The translations under genes were made by a program, and so were the position numbers. DNA of 30,962 nucleotides. It comes from an uncultured Porphyromonadaceae bacterium (lineage in GTDB: Bacteria > Bacteroidota > Bacteroidia > Bacteroidales > Muribaculaceae). The DNA lies in NCBI GenBank assembly GCA_947174735.1, contig CAMWKC010000001.1:1-30962 (forward strand). The letters are read 5' to 3'. Below the pieces are notes generated by a model. It searched no databases, was not told the DNA's origin, and saw nothing but the letters and a program-made list of their open reading frames with translations. This document shows, one piece after another, positions 1 to 6,069 of the stretch (position 1 is the stretch's first letter; the number at the start of each line of letters is the position of its first letter).

Positions 1-266
1 TAAAGTACACGGGTCTGCGTGACGGCGAGAAGCTGTACGAGGAGGTGCTCAACGATAAGGAGATAACGGTGCCGACATTCCATCCGAAGATAAAGATAGC
101 GAAGGTACGCGAGTACGACTATAAGGAAGTGGCCGGTGACATTAAGGCTATGGTCACACTGTGTGACACGGGTGACGACATGGCTATCGTAGCTGCTATG
201 AAAGCAATGGTACCGGAGTTCCGCAGCCAGCACAGCAAGTACGAAGCTCTTGATAAAAAGGAATAA
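1..266 (+). CDS. Nucleotide-sugar 4,6-dehydratase/epimerase, CapD/WbpM type (C-terminal fragment)
   Basis: Only the last 87 or so codons are present; the reading frame is open to the left edge (first full codon at base 3) and stops at 264-266. The fragment begins with the YTGLRDGEKLYEEVL stretch, which matches the LRPGEKLYEEL motif near the C-terminus of the CapD/EpsC/WbpM short-chain dehydrogenase family. The following HPKIKIAKVREYDY and VPEFRSQHSKYEAL segments are also typical of the Bacteroidota members. These proteins are usually inner-membrane enzymes that convert UDP-GlcNAc-type sugars for capsule or O-antigen synthesis. The Rossmann and catalytic parts lie outside the window, so the exact substrate cannot be judged. 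A GTG at 45 is in frame but is internal, not a real start. A small membrane protein follows 9 bases after the stop. Confidence 0.87.
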   Translation, partial: KYTGLRDGEKLYEEVLNDKEITVPTFHPKIKIAKVREYDYKEVAGDIKAMVTLCDTGDDMAIVAAMKAMVPEFRSQHSKYEALDKKE

Positions 267-275
267 AACAGAATT

Positions 276-494
276 ATGAATAACCTTACTCTTCTCATAA
301 CACTCGGTCTGACTGCGGCGGTGAGCGGCTTCCTGTATCTGTGGAGCCGTACCGACTGGCGGAGCAACGACAGTGCCGACCTTGACCTCTATGATAACGA
401 GGGCGATCATATTTATTATGATATAACTCATATACGACTTAAACACGATAATATTCACCGCACTTCAGCTGACAAAACTGAGCAGAATAATTAA
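276..494 (+). CDS. Small single-pass membrane protein, hypothetical (72 aa)
   Basis: I do not recognise this gene. It starts with ATG 9 bases after the stop of the dehydratase gene, in the same direction, and could be co-transcribed with it. Residues 6-23 (LLITLGLTAAVSGFLYLW) make one clear hydrophobic helix. They are followed by a polar, Asp/His/Asn-rich tail that is probably cytoplasmic or periplasmic, with no motif I can name. There is no Cys and no lipobox. Upstream of the ATG I see only an A-rich stretch, no good Shine-Dalgarno, which is normal for Bacteroidota. The reading frame on the opposite strand over the same bases looks like a shadow. It could be a lineage-specific small protein, and it is possible that it is not translated. 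Confidence 0.5.
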   Translation: MNNLTLLITLGLTAAVSGFLYLWSRTDWRSNDSADLDLYDNEGDHIYYDITHIRLKHDNIHRTSADKTEQNN

Positions 495-650
495 AAAATG
501 TTTGATAGGCTATTTAATATTGCGGACAACCGATGTGGATATCTTATTTATGTATAGCTGGAAGTCATGTGGCGTTGACTAAGGCTGTATGTGGATAAGA
601 TAAAAGTGTCGGTTTGTCTGCTTTGTTGATAGTTTAGCTGAGGAACATTA

Positions 651-734
651 ATAGTTACAAGATACTGAAATACGGATATGCCTGATTTCCTTAAGGAAAT
701 CAGGCATATCCGTATTTCAGTATCTTGTAACTAT
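651..734. repeat. 84-bp perfect palindrome, no spacer
   Basis: Bases 651-692 are the exact reverse complement of bases 693-734: 42-bp arms, no mismatch, centred on CCTTAAGG at 689-696. Pairing stops at 650/735. The right arm holds the last ten codons plus the stop codon (700-702) of the minus-strand nucleotidyltransferase gene, so the left arm is an inverted copy of that gene's 3' end. Its RNA would fold into one long stem and probably stops transcription or protects the 3' end. There is no clear T-run on either side, so it is not a classic intrinsic terminator. Confidence 0.97.
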
Positions 735-1023
735 AGGCTCTTCTTTCATATATAAGTACTTTTTCACGATTGACACTATCTTTTACCCAAGGGAAAAGAG
801 CTGTCTCGGTCACTAAATCTACTCCTCGTTTCAGTAAGCCTTCAAGCTCTGAAACTATGGAAGCATACTTGAATAGACCGACATTAGGGTCAAATGAGAC
901 CATAATATCGTAGTCGCTGTCATCACGGTAATCACCACGTGATCTTGAACCAAATAACCATGCTTTTGACACCGGTTGTTTGGAGAAATATGCCTGTAGT
1001 TTATCAATTATTTCTTGTTCCAT
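700..1023 (-). CDS. mntA: MntA-type minimal nucleotidyltransferase (orphan antitoxin-like protein)
   Basis: A 107-aa nucleotidyltransferase of the DNA polymerase beta superfamily. The signature is intact: GS at residues 25-26, G30, the DxD pair D37/D39 (a GSx10DxD motif) and a third acidic residue at about D69 in RGVDLVTE. In characterised MntA/HepT pairs this kind of protein AMPylates and silences a HEPN-domain RNase toxin. Here no HEPN gene is visible on either side: 495-699 and 1024-1498 contain no frame of adequate size. Family members normally end near the REKVLIYER segment; this one runs on for about 12 residues that are encoded by the right arm of the palindrome. It starts at the ATG at 1021-1023; no strong ribosome binding site. 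It could be a solitary antitoxin, a remnant of a pair, or a partner to a distant toxin. Confidence 0.85.
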   Translation of the reverse strand: MEQEIIDKLQAYFSKQPVSKAWLFGSRSRGDYRDDSDYDIMVSFDPNVGLFKYASIVSELEGLLKRGVDLVTETALFPWVKDSVNREKVLIYERRAYSYKILKYGYA

Positions 1024-1324
1024 GTTAGAAGCGTTTTATCAGTTTGCGAATGTTGACTACGGAGGGCTGAATATAGTGGCACAGTTGGGGTGTCTGTGAT
1101 GTAGAGTGGCAGCGCAAAGATGGTAGGGGAAAGGAGGGGGCTAAGCATGGGACGATTGAATCGGAGCAGAGCTCCGAACGGGAACTAGCTTCGCACGGGT
1201 AATTTTTTGCGAGCCTTTGCCTTTATACTGGACGAGGTGAGCGGCTTCGCACAGGTAATCTTTTTCGCGGGCTTTTGTGGCGGCCGGGGTGAGCGGATGA
1301 GGGTAGGTGATTTTGATGAATAAG
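1024..1324. other. Gene-free stretch with degenerate repeats
   Basis: No convincing reading frame on either strand. It contains a small hairpin at 1162-1176 (CGGAGC-AGA-GCTCCG) and the degenerate tandem repeats listed separately. A site resembling a Bacteroidota -7 box on the minus strand lies at 1116-1124 (CATCTTTGC read on that strand, one base off TAnnTTTG). It could serve the nucleotidyltransferase with a leader of roughly 85 bases, but this is weak. On the plus strand TCAGTTTGC at 1039-1047 is a similar near-match. Confidence 0.5.
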
Positions 1325-1325
1325 C
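1181..1325. repeat. Degenerate tandem repeat, about 52-55 bp unit, nearly three copies
   Basis: The stretches GCTTCGCACGGGTAAT (from 1188) and GCTTCGCACAGGTAAT (from 1244) start 56 bases apart; each is followed by a T-run, GCG and GCCTTTG or GCTTTTG. GGTGAGCGG occurs at 1236 and again at 1288, 52 bases apart, and the third copy is more diverged. No gene or known element is recognised in it. Confidence 0.55.
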
Positions 1326-1376
1326 GGTCAGGCCTTTCTGATACCGGTGGTAAGCGGAAAGGTCTGACCGTTTTTT
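1325..1376 (+). terminator. Strong intrinsic terminator on the + strand
   Basis: A stem pairs 1325-1340 with 1355-1370 (two G-T wobbles, otherwise complementary), with a loop of about 14 bases, followed directly by six T at 1371-1376. This is a textbook rho-independent terminator reading left to right, yet no + strand gene is seen between 495 and here. Read on the minus strand, where it lies downstream of slyD, the tail is only modestly T-rich (CTTATTC), so it may act weakly in that direction. Confidence 0.75.
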
Positions 1377-1405
1377 ATTATTCTATATCAGAATACATTA
1401 GGTAT

Positions 1406-1469
1406 AATGTGCAATGCCTAATGAACAATGCATAATGCATTATACATTGTGCATTAGGAATTGCACATT
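1406..1469. repeat. 64-bp quasi-palindrome of the Bacteroidota AATGCAATGC type
   Basis: Bases 1406-1437 pair with 1438-1469 over 32 bp with three mismatches, centred on ATGCAT (1435-1440). A second, nested inverted repeat, AATTGCAC-ATT-GTGCAATT, lies at 1459-1477. Such AT-rich, self-complementary intergenic sequences built of CAATG/CATTG words are common in Bacteroidota genomes. Placed 22 bases past the slyD stop, it may fold at the end of the slyD transcript. Confidence 0.8.
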
Positions 1470-1498
1470 GTGCAATTCTGGATGGGGGTGAAAGCGGC

Positions 1499-2152
1499 TT
1501 AGTGGCAGTGGCCGCAGCAGCCGCCTTCGTGGTCGTGGTGGTCGTGATCGCCACAGCCGTCGCCGCAGGCGCCGGATTCGCAGTCGTTGCATGAGGAGCC
1601 GTGGTCGCAGCCACAGCCGCCGCAGCCGTGAACGGGCTGAAGCTCTTCGGGTGTGGCGTCGCGTACTTCGACTATTTCGCCTTCATATTTTACGGTCTTG
1701 CCGGCAAAGGGGTGGTTAAAGTCCATTTTCACTTTGTCGCCCACTTCGAGCACGCGGCCCATGATACGGTAGCCTTCCTGTGTCATCATAGGCAGCATGG
1801 CACCGACTTTAACTTCTTCAGCCATGGTGCCGTCTTCGCGACTGAATATAGACTTGTCGAGTTCGAGTACATTATCATCGAAACGCGGTCCGAAAGCAGC
1901 CTCCGGAGGAAGGACTGTCTCGAAGCGACTGCCTTTGCTAAGGTCTTTCATCGCAGCTACAAGTCCGGGTACAATTTCATGACTTACACCGTAGACCATA
2001 ACATCGGGTTGTTCGGGAGTGGCTTCAAAGAGTTCTTCCTTAACCTCACCCGTAGCAGGGTCTACTTCCGAAAGTTTATAACTGTATGCTACAAATTTGC
2101 CCGGGCCTACAACCTCGAGCTCTGTATTTTCTTTCTTTACGTCGTTGCTCAT
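1499..2152 (-). CDS. slyD: FKBP-type peptidyl-prolyl cis-trans isomerase, SlyD-like, with Cys/His-rich tail
   Basis: A 217-aa cytoplasmic prolyl isomerase and chaperone. The first FKBP half covers about residues 18-95, with GVSHEIVPGLVAAM at 55-68. The inserted-in-flap chaperone domain lies about 96-142. The SlyD hallmark MDFNHPFAGKTVKYEGEIV follows at 143-161, then VRDATPEEL. From about residue 175 to the end the chain is made of Gly, Cys, His and Asp, with ten Cys and eight His, like the metal-binding tail that lets E. coli SlyD carry nickel or zinc. The start at 2150-2152 precedes the FKBP fold by a normal length. No hydrogenase or urease gene is nearby to suggest a nickel client. It is followed by the quasi-palindrome and preceded by a hairpin that separates it from the DUF4919 gene. 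Confidence 0.92.
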   Translation of the reverse strand: MSNDVKKENTELEVVGPGKFVAYSYKLSEVDPATGEVKEELFEATPEQPDVMVYGVSHEIVPGLVAAMKDLSKGSRFETVLPPEAAFGPRFDDNVLELDKSIFSREDGTMAEEVKVGAMLPMMTQEGYRIMGRVLEVGDKVKMDFNHPFAGKTVKYEGEIVEVRDATPEELQPVHGCGGCGCDHGSSCNDCESGACGDGCGDHDHHDHEGGCCGHCH

Positions 2153-2182
2153 AAAATTCAGTATTTATTATTTCTATAATAA

Positions 2183-2202
2183 TAACACCTCAGAGGGTGT
2201 TA
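2183..2202 (-). terminator. Hairpin terminator after the DUF4919 gene
   Basis: TAACACC at 2183-2189 pairs with GGTGTTA at 2196-2202 around a 6-base loop. On the minus strand it begins 4 bases past the stop codon and is followed by TTATTATAG, giving a short T/A-rich tail. The same 7-bp stem recurs at 16336-16359. Confidence 0.6.
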
Positions 2203-2206
2203 CGGG

Positions 2207-3070
2207 TCATTCCGCTGCTTCAATATCGTCTTCCTCAATGATTTCCTCATCATCAGGGTCGGCTGCCGGCATATCGTCAGCGGTATTGTCTTCGTCAGAC
2301 CCCTCGGGATGTTTGAGCTGATATTGCTGCTGCGGTATCTGTACGTTAAAATAAAATCCTTTAGCTACTTTATCACGCAGGCGGCGGGCAGTGGCTTCGT
2401 CTGCTTCTACAGTCAGATAGTCGAATCCGGGCTCTATAAAATCTGCATCGGTAGCCCGGTATCCAAGCACGTCTATCATATCATACTCGTGCATAGGATA
2501 TATAACATACCATGCGTTATCAACATCTTCGCCTGTGCCGGTACTCTTGATAGCGCCTAACAGATGTTCGAGACGGTATTCCCATATCTTGGCACTCATA
2601 TCCTTGCGCTTTTCCTTCAGCACATGTACAAGAAAAGACATCTGACGCAAATCAAACGGGTTATCACGCAGTGTCAGTTCGGCATACTTACGTATGGTGT
2701 CAATTTCTTCTTTTGTATGAGTTGCTTTGAGACGCAGAGGGTCTGTGACATTCGCGTATGGCGAAACACGGTAGGGGTCATAATCTTCCTGAAACATGTA
2801 GCCTAAGTAGAGATAACGATACTCTTCGTTGGTCATAGTGGTATCGTTGCGGTTATACTTGGCCATGAGTTTCGGGAAGTAAAAACGGCTCTGGGGGTCG
2901 AGAGTCTGCGTGCGTATATTCTCAAGGTCAGGACTCTCTACCTTAATCTTACGTTTGTTGTCGGCAGCCTGTTGCTGGCTGCGTGCTACTGCCGGCAGCA
3001 GAAGTGCGCCGACTATTATGATTATACCCGTTATGCGGGCTATATGCTGTCTGAAAAAACTGAAAGTCAT
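2207..3070 (-). CDS. DUF4919 family secreted protein
   Basis: A 287-aa protein of unknown function found in Bacteroidota. Residues 9-31 form a signal peptide (hydrophobic core IARITGIIIIVGALLLPAVA, then ARSQ), so it is likely exported to the periplasm. The segment SRFYFPKLMAKYNRNDTTMT followed by YRYLYLGYMFQEDYDPY is the feature I associate with DUF4919. The middle repeats the theme of short helices, and the last 30 or so residues are strongly acidic (DEDNTADDM, DDEEIIEEDD). Its start ATG overlaps the stop of the upstream membrane protein gene by 4 bases (3067-3070), which implies translational coupling and a shared role. No catalytic motif is visible. Confidence 0.75.
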   Translation of the reverse strand: MTFSFFRQHIARITGIIIIVGALLLPAVARSQQQAADNKRKIKVESPDLENIRTQTLDPQSRFYFPKLMAKYNRNDTTMTNEEYRYLYLGYMFQEDYDPYRVSPYANVTDPLRLKATHTKEEIDTIRKYAELTLRDNPFDLRQMSFLVHVLKEKRKDMSAKIWEYRLEHLLGAIKSTGTGEDVDNAWYVIYPMHEYDMIDVLGYRATDADFIEPGFDYLTVEADEATARRLRDKVAKGFYFNVQIPQQQYQLKHPEGSDEDNTADDMPAADPDDEEIIEEDDIEAAE

Positions 3071-3609
3071 TGCGGGGCGATATTATAAAGAGCCAAGGCT
3101 ATGACCAGCACCACACCGAGCTGCATGACGGTGATGGCAGCCGGGAAACCCTTGGCGAGAAGATAACTGAAAAAGTTGCCTGACGACAGGCTGACAGGTG
3201 CACCCTGCGGTGTGCGGGTATAGAGCAGGAAGCCTAAAAAGACTCCGGCTACCGTACCTACTACCATTATGGCATAACGCAGAGCGAGCGACCCGGTCAT
3301 CGATACACCGAGCAGACCTACAGCCATACCGGCTAATGCACCGGCAGTGATGTAGCCCATACCACGACGCTGTGCCGCTACCGCAGCAGGCTGCATGGCT
3401 GTGAGTGCCGTCACTACGAGAGTCATGCAGAGCCAGCCTATCAGTAACGTTGAGTTGAGTGGTAACAGGTCAACACCGTCGCGTCGTGCCAGACTGATAC
3501 AGAGCAAGCCCAGAAACGACAGAGGCGCTGACAATACGATGCGTGACGATAGGGTATAAATGGCCCCGAGCCACAGCAGACAACCGAGTATGATAAGTAC
3601 TATATACAT
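3067..3609 (-). CDS. Integral membrane protein, six predicted helices, unknown function
   Basis: A 180-aa protein dominated by hydrophobic segments at about residues 1-20, 25-41, 53-71, 84-105, 108-130 and 158-177, so about six membrane passes. I recognise no family motif and no charged residues inside the membrane that would suggest a transporter mechanism. The ATG at 3607-3609 is preceded on its strand by AGGAG four bases away, one of the few good Shine-Dalgarno sequences in this window. It overlaps the DUF4919 gene by 4 bases, and the two probably form a two-gene unit. There is a 137-base gap to the phosphodiesterase gene upstream. Confidence 0.7.
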   Translation of the reverse strand: MYIVLIILGCLLWLGAIYTLSSRIVLSAPLSFLGLLCISLARRDGVDLLPLNSTLLIGWLCMTLVVTALTAMQPAAVAAQRRGMGYITAGALAGMAVGLLGVSMTGSLALRYAIMVVGTVAGVFLGFLLYTRTPQGAPVSLSSGNFFSYLLAKGFPAAITVMQLGVVLVIALALYNIAPQ

Positions 3610-3746
3610 GACACTCCTATTTTATATATAGTTTTAACACATTGGAGGGCTAAAATATTAATAAGGGAGTGACAAAAAAGTAATTTATTTTCGTTGTATC
3701 AAGCCGTACAGCCTGAATACTCTCGGAGTCAGCTGTCAATAGTATC

Positions 3747-6020
3747 TTAAGACTCTGTTATGCTGTCGGAAGCCTTCGGATTCTCAGCTCCGGGTACAGG
3801 TGGAATGGGCGCCTCGGGGTCAATCATGGCCGGCGATTCAGGAGACGGGGTTTCCGTACCGGCCGATGATGTTTCCTGTTTTGCCGTAGTGTCAGATTTT
3901 ACAGTTTGTGTCTCGTCTTTAACCGGAGCTACCGGTTCGGTTTTAGCTACAGCCGGGGCAGTACCGCGTTTCAGATCAGGGTAAGCTATACGTGAGTGAT
4001 ATATTGTAGCCAGACGTTTTTTGAAAGTCTCCTTAACAGTATTTATATCTCTAAGTGATATAGGCGCTTCGTTGAACATACCGTCGGCTACGAGAGAATC
4101 GATAATTTTATCGACCAGCGAGTTTATAGAGCGAGGTGAATAATCGGAAAGGCTGCGTGAGGCAGCTTCGACACAATCGGCCATCATAAGAATTGCTGTC
4201 TCGCGGCTTTGTGGATTAGGTCCGGGATATTGGAAAAGCGACTTATCTATATTTTTGCCCGGATTTTCATTAACGGCTGTATTATAGAAATATTTGGTCA
4301 GTCCCTGGCCATGGTGCTCTGATATGAAACTCTTAATCACAGTAGGCAGTTTCTCACGTGCCGCCAACGCAAGACCGCCGGTGACGTGCGAGATTATTTT
4401 CTGTGCGCTTGTCTCAGGATTAAGGCCGGCATGAGGATTGACACCATGCTGATTCTCGGTGAAAAATACAGGGCTTTCCACTTTGCCTATATCATGATAG
4501 AGAGCACCTGTACGTACAAGCGTGGTATTGGCTCCTATAGCGCGCGCTGCCTCAGTGGCCAAAGTCGAAACCTGCATGGAGTGCTGGAAGGTACCGGGTG
4601 CCTCTTCTGCAAGACGTCTCAGCACCGGATTATTAATATCAGAAAGTTCTACAAGAGTAACGGTTGAGGTGAATCCGAAGATTTTCTCCATTACAAGAAT
4701 CAGAATATAAGCAAATGATAAAACCACACTATTAATGGCGAAGATACCTATAATACGCCATGAAAAGCCACTCAGATTACCCTCAATAGTGATACATAGC
4801 GTCAGATAACATATCACGTATGTTATTAACGAGAACATTGCTGTACGGAGCAGTTGTGAGCGTCGTGATAACTGACGTATGCTGAATGTAGACACCAGAC
4901 CCACACACAGTTCAAGAAAGATAAACTGAAACTGGAAGGTAGCAATCAGTGCTACTATAAGTACAGTAGTTATAAGACTGAATATAGCTGTACGGGCGTC
5001 AAAGAATACCATTATCGTAATCGGTACCGCAGCAAAAGGAACAAGGAAGAGACCGTTGGCAAAGAATTCGAACATCACTACTGCAAACACTACAAAGAAA
5101 GTGATGAACGTCATGAGGAACAGCATCTTACGTAGGTCATTGAAGAATGACTGCCTGTAATTGAACAGGAACATGTATAGCATCAGCAGACAGATAAGAA
5201 CGTAGAGTGACTGTCCCACAAAGAAATAGGTATGTGAAGTGGTTGTACTCTGATTACGCTTCTGCATCTCCTGATATGTGTTGAGGTTGGTGAATATCTG
5301 CGGAGTTATGATTTCACCACGGTCAACTATACGTTGTCCTTTCTTGATAAGCCCAAGAGCGCCGTTGGCATTCAGGTATTCCTGATTGCGGTATTTTGTA
5401 TCAGCTGCCGTGTCGAGTACTATGTTAGGTACCAGACAGATATTAAGCGCTTTTACCACTTCCGGACCAAGATGTGCTGTATTGGTGGAATTCATAGTGG
5501 CGGCATATACCGAATCAATCATTGCGAACGCTTTAGCCGGCGACAGCATTTCGGAAGCGTCGATATTTATAACCGACGTACCGCCGTTCTCCGACTGTGA
5601 CACCCTCAGACGTTTATTATCACTACGTTTCAGAGCCTCATAAACTTCAGGCTCTACCATACCGGTCTGGTAAACCTTACGCAGCAGCAGAGTGAGTAAC
5701 TGGGCGTCATGTGGCGAAGCTATGTTGCGCATGGCATTGTCGAAACGGTCGGTATTCGAATTTGCGATGTTGACCTCACGTTTTACAAAAGGCACGAAAG
5801 CACGGTCAATACTGTCACGCATAGCTCTGGCTGAAGCGGAATCGCGCAGTATGGGCATGTCGAAATCGGCTGTAAGCAAAGGATATTTCCACGGTTGGCC
5901 GGCCTCGTACGAATAAGACTGATGGTCGGTACGCGGTACTATGAGCATGATGATGGCTATCGAAGCCAGCATGATGGCTATGCGTATGAGGTTGAGACGG
6001 CTGAAGAAAGTGGTTTTCAT
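3747..6020 (-). CDS. pgpH: 7TM-HD family cyclic-di-AMP phosphodiesterase, PgpH-like
   Basis: A 757-aa membrane-bound phosphohydrolase. It has an N-terminal helix (about 11-28), a large extracytoplasmic domain (about 30-265, the 7TMR-HDED type), then seven or so membrane helices (about 265-445). The cytoplasmic HD domain carries H480, H509-D510 in YHDIGKVESP, H545, the HH pair at 569-570 and D615 in MMADCVEAA. Characterised PgpH proteins hydrolyse cyclic di-AMP to pApA. The last 70 or so residues are low-complexity (Pro, Glu, Thr, Ser, Ala) and probably disordered. The gene starts 49 bases after the rel gene ends, in the same direction, and the two are likely co-transcribed. The start at 6018-6020 precedes the first helix directly. 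Activity on another cyclic nucleotide cannot be excluded from sequence. Confidence 0.88.
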   Translation of the reverse strand: MKTTFFSRLNLIRIAIMLASIAIIMLIVPRTDHQSYSYEAGQPWKYPLLTADFDMPILRDSASARAMRDSIDRAFVPFVKREVNIANSNTDRFDNAMRNIASPHDAQLLTLLLRKVYQTGMVEPEVYEALKRSDNKRLRVSQSENGGTSVINIDASEMLSPAKAFAMIDSVYAATMNSTNTAHLGPEVVKALNICLVPNIVLDTAADTKYRNQEYLNANGALGLIKKGQRIVDRGEIITPQIFTNLNTYQEMQKRNQSTTTSHTYFFVGQSLYVLICLLMLYMFLFNYRQSFFNDLRKMLFLMTFITFFVVFAVVMFEFFANGLFLVPFAAVPITIMVFFDARTAIFSLITTVLIVALIATFQFQFIFLELCVGLVSTFSIRQLSRRSQLLRTAMFSLITYVICYLTLCITIEGNLSGFSWRIIGIFAINSVVLSFAYILILVMEKIFGFTSTVTLVELSDINNPVLRRLAEEAPGTFQHSMQVSTLATEAARAIGANTTLVRTGALYHDIGKVESPVFFTENQHGVNPHAGLNPETSAQKIISHVTGGLALAAREKLPTVIKSFISEHHGQGLTKYFYNTAVNENPGKNIDKSLFQYPGPNPQSRETAILMMADCVEAASRSLSDYSPRSINSLVDKIIDSLVADGMFNEAPISLRDINTVKETFKKRLATIYHSRIAYPDLKRGTAPAVAKTEPVAPVKDETQTVKSDTTAKQETSSAGTETPSPESPAMIDPEAPIPPVPGAENPKASDSITES

Positions 6021-6069
6021 GCGCTGTGATGCTAACTATTGTGAGTGATTGGAGTTCTGTTATGATTTA

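Noticed and set aside
534..598. Two DnaA-box-like words (TGTGGATAT at 534-542, TGTGGATAA at 590-598) suggesting an origin
   Set aside because: Only one is a full match, there is no AT-rich unwinding region or dnaA/gidA-type neighbour, and flanking genes point toward the site rather than away from it.
651..734. Terminal inverted repeats of an insertion sequence
   Set aside because: The arms are directly adjacent with no transposase between them and no second copy in the window.
1424..1450. Resemblance of the ATAATGCATTATACATT stretch to a XerCD dif site
   Set aside because: The match is only to A/T-rich palindromic words and is better explained as the centre of the 64-bp quasi-palindrome; no integrated element or xer gene is near.
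651..1469. Reading the clustered inverted repeats as a CRISPR array or integron
   Set aside because: The repeats differ in sequence, have no regular spacers, and there is no cas gene or integrase in the window.
1601..2179. 192-codon + strand frame opposite slyD
   Set aside because: It is antisense to a well-recognised gene, is rich in Phe/His/Tyr from complementing slyD codons, and shows no domain.
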